Below are positions 57,253-64,000 of a stretch of 64,000 nucleotides of DNA, in pieces. A program made the translations under genes and the position numbers. Every line of letters starts with the position of its first letter. Positions within the stretch are counted from its first letter, which is position 1. The notes under the pieces are model-generated. The model was not told the origin of the DNA and did no database searches. It was given only the letters and a program-made list of their open reading frames with translations. The DNA comes from Candidatus Defluviilinea proxima (lineage in GTDB: Bacteria > Chloroflexota > Anaerolineae > Anaerolineales > Villigracilaceae), in the NCBI GenBank assembly GCA_016721115.1, contig JADKIW010000001.1, positions 2,309,501 to 2,373,500 on the forward strand. The letters are read 5' to 3'.

Positions 57253-58137
57253 TTATGCGGGGTATTCTTCGCGCACCATCTCGATGAGCTTTTGAGCAAG
57301 AAAAGAAGGTGTTCTATCTGCGCGAGTTGCGGCCGCGATCTTTCTTTGTGGCGAGGTGTCACTCAAAGTTCGGTAGGTGATGCGGTTGGACGTATCGCTG
57401 ACGGCTAGTGCGCGCGGAACAAGTGAAACACCCAGCCCCAGCGCAACACAATTTTGCACGGTGGTCAGTTGCGATGTGTCGCACACGACCTTTAATTCCA
57501 GCCCTTGTAAGTGACAAAAGGATTGTATCTGTTCACCGAGACAGTGCATCTCACTCAACGCGATAAACGGAAAATTATCCAATTCTTTCACACGAATGGA
57601 TGCGCGAGTGATGATGTCGTTTTTGCGGGAGGATGCAACCAGAAGCGGCTCAGTATGTAATTCTTGTGTGCGGATCAACTTGTTATGAATGGGCGTGCTG
57701 GTGATGCCAACGTCCAGTTTCCCATCGACAAGATCACGTACAAGGGCTTCGGTGAGATCTTCTTGCACAGTGAGATGTGCGTTTGGATATTCCTGACTGA
57801 AACGCTTGATCACGCGTGGTAAAACAAATGGCGCAATGGTGGGAATAAAGCCAACATGGAGCAGGCCATGACCTGCATCCATATTTTGGTTGAGGGTGTG
57901 TTTAATGTTTTGAAGATCTCCAAGGATAGTGATTGCTCGCGGCAATAAAATTCGGCCTGCATCAGTCAATACCACTTTACGGGGGAGACGTTCAAAAAGG
58001 GCTTCACCCAATTCCTGTTCCAATTTCATGATCTGTTGGCTGAGGGATGGTTGGGTGATGTTGCATCGTTCAGCGGCGCGACTAAAACTTCCCGTTTCAG
58101 CGACAGCGACAAAGTAAGTGAGTTGGTGGATTTCCAT
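57253..58137 (-). CDS. oxyR: OxyR-type LysR transcription regulator
   Basis: A 294-residue LysR protein. The N-terminal helix-turn-helix has FSRAAERCNITQPSLSQQIM. The effector domain carries EMHCLGEQIQSFCHLQGL, in which the two cysteines nine residues apart match the peroxide-sensing pair (Cys199 and Cys208) of Escherichia coli OxyR. It is divergent from katG, with an OxyR-like operator between them. It should sense hydrogen peroxide and activate katG. Confidence 0.93.
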   Translation of the reverse strand: MEIHQLTYFVAVAETGSFSRAAERCNITQPSLSQQIMKLEQELGEALFERLPRKVVLTDAGRILLPRAITILGDLQNIKHTLNQNMDAGHGLLHVGFIPTIAPFVLPRVIKRFSQEYPNAHLTVQEDLTEALVRDLVDGKLDVGITSTPIHNKLIRTQELHTEPLLVASSRKNDIITRASIRVKELDNFPFIALSEMHCLGEQIQSFCHLQGLELKVVCDTSQLTTVQNCVALGLGVSLVPRALAVSDTSNRITYRTLSDTSPQRKIAAATRADRTPSFLAQKLIEMVREEYPA

Positions 58138-58151
58138 GTGATTTTATTGGT

Positions 58152-58186
58152 ATAGTTTCTGTCTATGGTCTGTATAGGTATCCTAT
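58152..58186. promoter_or_regulatory. OxyR operator
   Basis: ATAG-N7-CTAT, 7 bases, ATAG-N5-CTAT follows the OxyR consensus ATAG-N7-CTAT-N7-ATAG-N7-CTAT except that the last spacer is two bases short. It lies just before the -35 of katG, the position where OxyR contacts polymerase. Confidence 0.75.
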
Positions 58187-58188
58187 AT

Positions 58189-58217
58189 TTTACATCTATA
58201 AATCAAAGTTATACAAT
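58189..58217 (+). promoter_or_regulatory. katG promoter
   Basis: TTTACA (58189-58194), 17 bases, TACAAT (58212-58217). The -35 touches the OxyR operator, fitting activation. Confidence 0.75.
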
Positions 58218-58273
58218 GAATTCAGAATATTTCACATATCTACTATGTTTCAATCACTACAAGGAGAATAACA

Positions 58274-60538
58274 ATGAGCGAAGAAAACAAATGTCCTGTT
58301 GCCCACGTTGGTATGACCTCTGCCAGCCGGGGAACGTCTAACCGTGATTGGTGGCCCAATCAACTGAACTTGAATATTTTGCACCAACACGCGCCTGCCT
58401 CCAATCCAATGGATCCTGATTTTGATTACGCAAAAGAATTCAAGAAGCTCAATCTGGCCGCGGTCAAGAAAGACTTGGCGCAACTGATGACCGACTCGCA
58501 AGAGTGGTGGCCCGCGGACTGGGGTCATTACGGTGGTTTGATGATCCGCATGGCTTGGCACAGTGCCGGTACGTATCGCACCGCAGATGGTCGCGGTGGT
58601 GGCGGAACGGGCAACCAGCGGTTTGCACCGGTCAATAGTTGGCCTGATAACGTCAGCCTCGACAAAGCACGCCGTCTCCTTTGGCCCATCAAACAAAAAT
58701 ATGGCAACAAGCTCTCATGGGCAGACTTGATGATTCTTGCAGGCAACGTAGCATTGGAGTCGATGGGTTTTAAGACCTTTGGCTTTGGTGGGGGACGTGC
58801 CGACATCTGGCAACCCGAGGAAGATATCTATTGGGGTAGTGAAGACAAATGGCTGGGTGGCGATATTCGCTATGCCCACGGTTCTGACGGCGTTGAAAAG
58901 GATGACGCGGTGCTCGTGACAGACGATACTGCGGACGGGAAGATTCATAGCCGCAATCTGGAGAATCCATTGGCAGCCGTGCAAATGGGCTTGATCTATG
59001 TCAATCCCGAAGGCCCGGATGGCAACCCCGACCCGGTTGCTTCAGGCCGTGATGTCCGCGAGACTTTTGCCCGCATGGCGATGAACGATGAAGAAACCGT
59101 TGCGCTTGTCGCCGGTGGACATACCTTCGGCAAAGCACACGGCGCAGGCGATCCGAAACTTGTTGGCCCCGAACCTGAAGCCGCTCCACTCGAAGAAATG
59201 GGGTTGGGTTGGAAGAATAAATTGGGAACTGGCGTAGGCGTCCACACCACTACCAGTGGCATCGAAGGTGCATGGAAACCCAATCCCACTCAATGGGACA
59301 TGGGTTACTTCGACATGCTCTTTGGTTACGAATGGGAATTGGTCAAAAGCCCGGCGGGTGCGCAACAGTGGCAGGCAAAGAACTGCAAGCCCGAACATAT
59401 GATCCCCGACGCGCATGACCCATCGAAGAAGCATGCGCCGATGATGACCACGGCTGACTTGTCTTTGCGCTTTGACCCGATCTATGAGCCGATTGCTCGC
59501 CGCTTCCACCAGAATCCCGAGGCGTTTGCAGATGCCTTTGCTCGCGCTTGGTTCAAACTGACACACCGCGACATGGGTCCCAAAGTCCGTTATCTCGGAC
59601 CGGAAGTCCCGAAGGAAGATTTGATCTGGCAGGATCCCATTCCTGCGGTCGATTACAAGTTGATTGATGCAAAGGGTATCGCTGCTTTGAAGAAGGAGAT
59701 CCTGGCTTCGGGTCTTTCCATATCCGAGCTTGTTTCTACAGCCTGGGCCTCTGCATCCACCTTCCGCGGATCGGACAAGCGCGGTGGTGCTAATGGCGCT
59801 CGCATCCGCCTTGCCCCGCAAAAGGATTGGGAAGTCAACCAGCCCGCACAATTGGCAAAGGTGCTTACGACATTGGAGCGCATCCATACAGAATTCAACA
59901 GCGCACAATCTGATGGTAAGAAAGTTTCTCTCGCTGACTTGATCGTGCTAGGTGGTTGTGCGGCGGTTGAAGCGGCCGCCAAGGATGCTGGATATACAGT
60001 GAATGTGCCTTTCACACCGGGCCGTGCCGATACAACACAATCACAAACCGACGTGGAATCTTTCGCCGTGCTCGAGCCTGAAGCGGATGGTTTCCGCAAC
60101 TACCAGAAGACCACCTTCACAGTTTCTGCTGAAGAAATGTTGGTGGATAAGGCCCAGTTGCTGACCCTGAGCGCTCCCGAAATGACCGTGCTTGTTGGCG
60201 GTCTGCGTGTGCTTGGTGCCAATGTTGGCGGTTCACAAAATGGTGTGTTCACCAAACAGGTTGGCAAATTGACAAACGATTTCTTCGTCAACTTGACCGA
60301 TATGGGCGTTGTCTGGCATCCCACATCGGAAGCCGCCGATACATTCAATGCTCACGACCGCAAGACCGGCGAAGTCAAATGGACCGGCACTCGCGTGGAC
60401 TTGGTCTTCGGCTCCAACTCACAACTGCGTGCTCTTGCCGAAGTCTATGCACAGGATGACAACAAGGAAAAGTTTGTACGTGACTTCGTGGCGGCGTGGA
60501 ATAAGGTTATGAACCTTGACCGTTTCGACATTGCCTAA
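58274..60538 (+). CDS. katG: Catalase-peroxidase
   Basis: A 754-residue bifunctional heme enzyme that removes hydrogen peroxide. The distal site is IRMAWHSAGTYR (Arg, Trp, His). LIYVNPEGPDGNPDP carries the tyrosine and FARMAMNDEET the methionine of the Met-Tyr-Trp adduct required for catalase action. GGHTFGKAHG holds the proximal histidine. A second, inactive peroxidase-like domain fills the C-terminal half. Full length. The ribosome site CAAGGAGAATAAC precedes ATG 58274. Confidence 0.98.
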   Translation: MSEENKCPVAHVGMTSASRGTSNRDWWPNQLNLNILHQHAPASNPMDPDFDYAKEFKKLNLAAVKKDLAQLMTDSQEWWPADWGHYGGLMIRMAWHSAGTYRTADGRGGGGTGNQRFAPVNSWPDNVSLDKARRLLWPIKQKYGNKLSWADLMILAGNVALESMGFKTFGFGGGRADIWQPEEDIYWGSEDKWLGGDIRYAHGSDGVEKDDAVLVTDDTADGKIHSRNLENPLAAVQMGLIYVNPEGPDGNPDPVASGRDVRETFARMAMNDEETVALVAGGHTFGKAHGAGDPKLVGPEPEAAPLEEMGLGWKNKLGTGVGVHTTTSGIEGAWKPNPTQWDMGYFDMLFGYEWELVKSPAGAQQWQAKNCKPEHMIPDAHDPSKKHAPMMTTADLSLRFDPIYEPIARRFHQNPEAFADAFARAWFKLTHRDMGPKVRYLGPEVPKEDLIWQDPIPAVDYKLIDAKGIAALKKEILASGLSISELVSTAWASASTFRGSDKRGGANGARIRLAPQKDWEVNQPAQLAKVLTTLERIHTEFNSAQSDGKKVSLADLIVLGGCAAVEAAAKDAGYTVNVPFTPGRADTTQSQTDVESFAVLEPEADGFRNYQKTTFTVSAEEMLVDKAQLLTLSAPEMTVLVGGLRVLGANVGGSQNGVFTKQVGKLTNDFFVNLTDMGVVWHPTSEAADTFNAHDRKTGEVKWTGTRVDLVFGSNSQLRALAEVYAQDDNKEKFVRDFVAAWNKVMNLDRFDIA

Positions 60539-60577
60539 TCGTTGAATAAATCTTAGCTTCAAGTCAATTTGATGTAC

Positions 60578-60617
60578 AATCGGGGCTGTGTAATTCAGGC
60601 ACAGCCTCGATTTTTTT
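60578..60617 (+). terminator. Terminator after katG
   Basis: AATCGGGGCTGTG pairs with CACAGCCTCGATT (one G-T pair) over 9 bases, followed by seven T. The rest of the gap to the aquaporin gene (60618-60732) holds only that gene's ribosome site. Confidence 0.93.
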
Positions 60618-60732
60618 AAGCAAATGAAGAAATCCGTGAACCAGAAGTTCTTTTCGGCCGATGTGTGGTTGGCGTACCGATTCGATCATGTTTGGGGTTT
60701 AAGGGCTGTAATCAAAATCCATAGGAGACAAT

Positions 60733-61557
60733 ATGTTTAATCCGAAAGTGTTCGTGGCAGAGTTTATCGGCACATTCACGCTGGTGTTTATCGGCGCGGC
60801 CGCTGGTATCTATAGTACGGTGAGTTCTTTGGGGATGGGTTTATTGGGGATCGCGTTGGCTCACGGGTTTATTCTGGCCGCGCTTGTGTATACGTATGGT
60901 CATATTTCAGGGGCACACATTAACCCAGCCGTTACTTTGGGCCTTGCCATCAATGGGACGATCAAGTGGTTGGAAGCCGTTGTATATTGGGTTGCCCAAT
61001 TTGCCGGTGCAGTTCTTGCGGCCTTTTTGTTGAAAATGTTTATCACCCTCATCAATGCGGACCTTGCATCTGGCATGGCGACCAATGGTGTGCTTAGCAC
61101 TGAGTATGCCTATTACGCTTTGGGGCTTGAAGCACTGTTGACCTTCTTCCTTGTCAACACAGTTTTGCACACAACCGTTGATGGCAAGCCAAATCAGGTC
61201 GCTGGTATTGCGATTGGCCTAACCTACACAATTGCCATTATGGCTGGTGGTCCGTTGACGGGTGCTTCCTTGAACCCGGCGCGTTCGTTTGGCCCGGCGA
61301 TCTTCACATCTGCTGTTACAGCAGGCACGCCCGATTTCCAGAACCCCATGTTCTACTTGATCTATTTCGTGGGACCGTTCATTGGCTCGGTCTTGGCCGT
61401 GCTTCTCTATCAACTCTTCAAGTATGAGTTTGTGACCAGCGCAGACCTGGAAGACGAAGAAGATGAAGAATTGGAAGTGGAAGAGATCGTTGTTGAAGAA
61501 GAAGTGGTCGAAAAGCCTGTTCGTAAGCTTGCGGCGCGTAAGCCCACAAAGAGCTAA
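60733..61557 (+). CDS. MIP family channel (aquaporin)
   Basis: A 274-residue channel with six helices. The two NPA motifs are GAHINPAVTLG (about 60) and GASLNPARSFGP (about 178). The arginine after the second NPA and narrow-pore residues fit a water-selective type more than a glycerol one, but this is uncertain. An unusual acidic C-terminal tail (about 237-262, many Glu and Asp) ends in a basic stretch. TAGGAGACAAT precedes ATG 60733. A strong terminator follows. Confidence 0.92.
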   Translation: MFNPKVFVAEFIGTFTLVFIGAAAGIYSTVSSLGMGLLGIALAHGFILAALVYTYGHISGAHINPAVTLGLAINGTIKWLEAVVYWVAQFAGAVLAAFLLKMFITLINADLASGMATNGVLSTEYAYYALGLEALLTFFLVNTVLHTTVDGKPNQVAGIAIGLTYTIAIMAGGPLTGASLNPARSFGPAIFTSAVTAGTPDFQNPMFYLIYFVGPFIGSVLAVLLYQLFKYEFVTSADLEDEEDEELEVEEIVVEEEVVEKPVRKLAARKPTKS

Positions 61558-61573
61558 GATAGAACTTCGAATA

Positions 61574-61606
61574 AAAAAGTCCCCGCCAATTTGGTGGGGA
61601 CTTTTT
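61574..61606. terminator. Bidirectional terminator
   Basis: AAAAAGTCCCCGCCA pairs with TGGTGGGGACTTTTT (one G-T pair). It serves the aquaporin and the convergent arsenic operon. Confidence 0.95.
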
Positions 61607-61645
61607 GCTTTATTAGACTAAAGCTTCACTTGGTAGACAAGCTTG

Positions 61646-62734
61646 TTACGCTGAAGCAAGCGTCTCTGAGGAAGAGCCGATGCCTTTGAAATATTTTTTC
61701 TGTAAGTAGAAGGCCACGTTCACCAGTCCGATCATCACAGGGACTTCGATCAGTGGACCGATGACTGCCGCAAAAGCCGCGCCGGAGTTAATCCCAAAGA
61801 CTGCCACAGCTACAGCGATGGCAAGTTCAAAGTTGTTGCTTGCCGCTGTGAAGGATAGGGTGGTGGTTTTGGAATAATCGGCTCCGACAGAGCGCCCCAT
61901 GAAGAACGAAACGAGGAACATCACCACGAAGTAGATCAAAAGTGGAATGGCAATGCGGACAACATCCAATGGCAGTTCCACGATCACATCACCCTTGAGC
62001 GAGAACATAACAACGATGGTGAAGAGTAAAGCGATCAACGTCAGCGGGCTGATCTTGGGAACGAAGACCTTGTGATACCAATCCTTGCCCTTTGCGCGGA
62101 CAAGGAAATAGCGCGTCAGAAAACCTGCGATGAATGGGATGCCCAAATAGATGAATACACTTTTCGCGATTTCGCTGATGGTGATATCCACGATGTTGCC
62201 GGTCATGCCGAACCATGTGGGCAGAACAGTAATGAACACATACGCATAAACGCTGTAGAACAGAACCTGAAAGATGCTGTTGAAGGCCACCAATCCTGCC
62301 GCGTATTCGTTATCACCTTTTGCAAGTTCATTCCACACGATGACCATCGCAATGCAACGTGCGAGGCCGATGAGAATAAGTCCGGTCATGTATTCGGGGT
62401 AGCCGCGCAAGAAGATAATGGCAAGAACGAACATCAAAATGGGGCCGATCACCCAGTTTTGCACCAGCGAGAGGCCGAGAATTTTCCAGTTGCGGAACAC
62501 ATCGCCTAACTCATCGTAACGAACCTTGGCCAGCGGCGGATACATCATCAGGATCAAACCGATCGCAATCGGAATGTTCGTTGTGCCAACCGAAACCGCT
62601 CTATTAAAATCCGCAACGGCTTGAGGGAACAGAAAACCTATCCCCACACCTAATGCCATTGCGAGAAATATCCACAAGGTCAAATAACGATCCAGGGTTG
62701 AAAGTTTTTTGGTCGTGCTTTTTTCCTGTGACAT
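61646..62734 (-). CDS. acr3: ACR3 family arsenite efflux pump
   Basis: A 362-residue transporter with ten helices. LARCIAMVIVWNELAKGDNE holds the conserved cysteine needed for arsenite transport in ACR3, and TTTLSFTAASNNFELAIAVA the conserved crossing of the second half. It expels arsenite. ATG 62734 is chosen because GGAGG lies 5 bases upstream; an ATG at 62746 adds four residues. It is the last gene of an operon with arsenate reductase, a thioredoxin-like protein and a permease. Confidence 0.95.
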   Translation of the reverse strand: MSQEKSTTKKLSTLDRYLTLWIFLAMALGVGIGFLFPQAVADFNRAVSVGTTNIPIAIGLILMMYPPLAKVRYDELGDVFRNWKILGLSLVQNWVIGPILMFVLAIIFLRGYPEYMTGLILIGLARCIAMVIVWNELAKGDNEYAAGLVAFNSIFQVLFYSVYAYVFITVLPTWFGMTGNIVDITISEIAKSVFIYLGIPFIAGFLTRYFLVRAKGKDWYHKVFVPKISPLTLIALLFTIVVMFSLKGDVIVELPLDVVRIAIPLLIYFVVMFLVSFFMGRSVGADYSKTTTLSFTAASNNFELAIAVAVAVFGINSGAAFAAVIGPLIEVPVMIGLVNVAFYLQKKYFKGIGSSSETLASA

Positions 62735-62747
62735 ACCAGCCTCCATT

Positions 62748-63161
62748 TCAAGAATACATTTTGAGCAATTGAGTCATCTCTTTTTCAATATCATCTCGCA
62801 CAGATCGAAAGACGCTCATGATCTCTTCCTCTGTGCCTTCAGCTTTTGCGGGATCGGGGAAACTGTGATGGACACGTTTTCCCTGCCCGAGCCAGATGGG
62901 ACATTCCTCAGCCGCCGAATCACAGACCGTGACTACGAGGTTGAAATCCACGCTTTTGAATTCGTCAACACGCTTCGAACTACCCGTGTGCTGGATCCCG
63001 ATTTCTGATAGCGCTTCCAACGCCTTAGGGTGGACGTAGCCTGCAGGTTTTGTTCCTGCGCTGACGGCTTGCCATGTATCGCCCAGCCGGGCATTGATGA
63101 TCGCCTCTGCCATTTGCGAGCGGCAGGAATTCCCTGTGCATAAAAATAAAACTTTTTTCAT
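62748..63161 (-). CDS. arsC: Arsenate reductase, thioredoxin-coupled (low-molecular-weight phosphatase fold)
   Basis: A 137-residue enzyme. The catalytic loop LCTGNSCRSQMAE holds the first cysteines. VVTVCDSAAEECPIW holds the two further cysteines that form the relay disulfide in thioredoxin-dependent ArsC. It reduces arsenate to arsenite, which ACR3 then exports. ATG 63161 has GGAG 6 bases upstream. It lies 13 bases before the acr3 start. Confidence 0.94.
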   Translation of the reverse strand: MKKVLFLCTGNSCRSQMAEAIINARLGDTWQAVSAGTKPAGYVHPKALEALSEIGIQHTGSSKRVDEFKSVDFNLVVTVCDSAAEECPIWLGQGKRVHHSFPDPAKAEGTEEEIMSVFRSVRDDIEKEMTQLLKMYS

Positions 63162-63237
63162 GGTGATCTCCAAACTTTGTAGTGTGTGATAATTTTATGG
63201 AGAGCGAGAGAATGCTGTGTTATTGTCTTGTTAATGA

Positions 63238-63489
63238 TTACGCAGTCGCTACTGCGTTTGTCAGCCATGTTGTAACTTCAGCGGGCGTGGGGATGCGCCC
63301 CGAGGAAACGACTTTTTCATTGACGACCAACCCAGGCGTGGACATGATGTTGTATGCCATGATGTCTGGATACTCGGTCACTTTGATGACCTCCGCTTCG
63401 ATGCCCATGTCAGAAACAACTTTGTGAGCGATCTGCTCCAATCGTTTGCAGTTTGCACAGCCTGAACCTAGTACTTTGATAGTTAACAT
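63238..63489 (-). CDS. Small thioredoxin-like protein
   Basis: An 83-residue thioredoxin-fold protein with the redox motif GCANCK near the N-terminus and a cis-proline in MSTPGLVVN. The family is often found beside permeases in arsenic gene groups. It may reduce the arsenate reductase or work with the upstream permease. ATG 63489 is preferred because AAGGAGAAAA directly precedes it. Confidence 0.9.
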   Translation of the reverse strand: MLTIKVLGSGCANCKRLEQIAHKVVSDMGIEAEVIKVTEYPDIMAYNIMSTPGLVVNEKVVSSGRIPTPAEVTTWLTNAVATA

Positions 63490-63513
63490 TTTTCTCCTTT
63501 TATCTTCTCGATA

Positions 63514-63546
63514 AGACCCTAAAGGTTTCAAAAACCTTTAGGGTCT
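63514..63546. repeat. 15-bp perfect inverted repeat
   Basis: AGACCCTAAAGGTTT and its complement with a 3-base loop lie between the permease and thioredoxin-like genes. No T-run follows on the minus strand, so it may tune relative expression or be a dispersed element. Confidence 0.6.
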
Positions 63547-63551
63547 ATGTT

Positions 63552-64000
63552 TTATAGAACCCAGTTGAACATATAGCCTGTGAGAATGATCGCCACTGCG
63601 ATCACCGCAAAGAACGTGACGAGTAAGGGCGTTTTCAAGACACGTTTCAAAATGACAGCCTCGGGCAGGCTCAAACCGATGACAGACATCATGAAGGCCA
63701 GCGCTGTTCCAACCGATGCGCCTTTTTCGATCAGTGTACCCACGATGGGGACAATGCCTGCTGCGTTGGAATAGAGTGGGATGCCGATCAATACCGCCGC
63801 AGGGACCGACCACCAAGCCTGTTTGCCCAATATCGAAGCGAGAGCATCCTCGGGCACGTACCCGTGGATCCCTGCGCCGACAGCAATGCCGATCACGACA
63901 TATAACCAGACCTTGCCAACGATTTCCTTCACCGATTCCCAGGCGCGTTCGATACGGTCAGCCCAGGTTAATTTTTCTTCCGTCAAATTTGCTGTATGTT
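63552..64000 (-). CDS. Permease (ArsP-like, PF03773 type), partial
   Basis: The frame is open to the window edge, so the N-terminus is outside; a TTG at 63986 is not a natural start since coding continues upstream. The visible 149 residues hold four hydrophobic segments of the permease family: VWLYVVIGIAVGAGIHGYVP, PLYSNAAGIVPIVGTLIEKG and SLPEAVILKRVLKTPLL. Members move organoarsenicals or other thiol-reactive compounds. It heads or sits inside the arsenic operon; a regulator is expected beyond the edge. Confidence 0.88.
   Translation of the reverse strand, partial: HTANLTEEKLTWADRIERAWESVKEIVGKVWLYVVIGIAVGAGIHGYVPEDALASILGKQAWWSVPAAVLIGIPLYSNAAGIVPIVGTLIEKGASVGTALAFMMSVIGLSLPEAVILKRVLKTPLLVTFFAVIAVAIILTGYMFNWVL

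Noticed and set aside
60624..60740. A 38-codon ORF between katG and the aquaporin gene
   Set aside because: It has no ribosome site, starts right after the katG terminator and overlaps the aquaporin start; composition gives no support.
1..64000. CRISPR array
   Set aside because: No set of regularly spaced identical repeats was seen; repeated units are either dispersed or tandem only twice.

Overview
The window looks like a chromosomal segment of a Chloroflexota bacterium, most likely class Anaerolineae. This is an inference from gene content and style, not from a database search. The signs are many secreted or lipid-anchored proteins with Thr/Pro-rich linkers, NBR1-type Ig domains fused to other modules, a DUF1800/DUF1501 pair, extended -10 promoters of the form TGNTATAAT with several leaderless starts, and short dispersed inverted repeats between genes.

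Layout. 0-12 kb: a partial S41 protease; a tight operon of a DNA methyltransferase, a small membrane protein and a nuclease-like protein; a lipoprotein; an SDR dehydrogenase; a LysM protein; HIT, RseP-like, HEAT-repeat, AEC transporter, metallopeptidase and acylphosphatase genes. 12-25 kb: an accessory region, mostly on the minus strand, with two runs of single-gene units separated by integron-type attC sites. It carries two TIR-domain genes, a DMP19-like gene, a membrane LuxR regulator and several unknowns, and no integrase is present. 24.8-29.4 kb: radC, two tRNA-Ala genes, and a T-box leader in front of leuS. leuS has a lysine-rich N-terminal extension and an apparent frameshift near its 3' end.

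29.5-34 kb: three consecutive genes encode cohesin modules. Two of them also end in a dockerin, and the middle one is a cohesin-membrane-FHA protein, so the cluster looks like a self-assembling surface system with a cytoplasmic sensor arm. 34-45.8 kb: a PLP lyase, a degenerate histidine kinase, a 917-residue coiled-coil protein of unknown role, an ECF sigma/anti-sigma pair, a 50-residue Flp-type pilin between two related membrane proteins, the DUF1800/DUF1501 pair and a TolB-like propeller.

45.8-64 kb: a lone CbrC cassette with its own promoter and attC site; two tandem NBR1-CAP lipoproteins; a methylase-like protein without its catalytic motif; a polysaccharide deacetylase; inositol-phosphate synthase; a GAF histidine kinase; small membrane proteins; fmt; divergent oxyR and katG with a recognisable OxyR operator; an aquaporin; and an arsenic operon that leaves the window.

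The strongest candidates for something undescribed are the cohesin/dockerin/FHA cluster and the attC-bounded cassettes with their shared upstream boundary element. The methyltransferase/nuclease-like operon is next.
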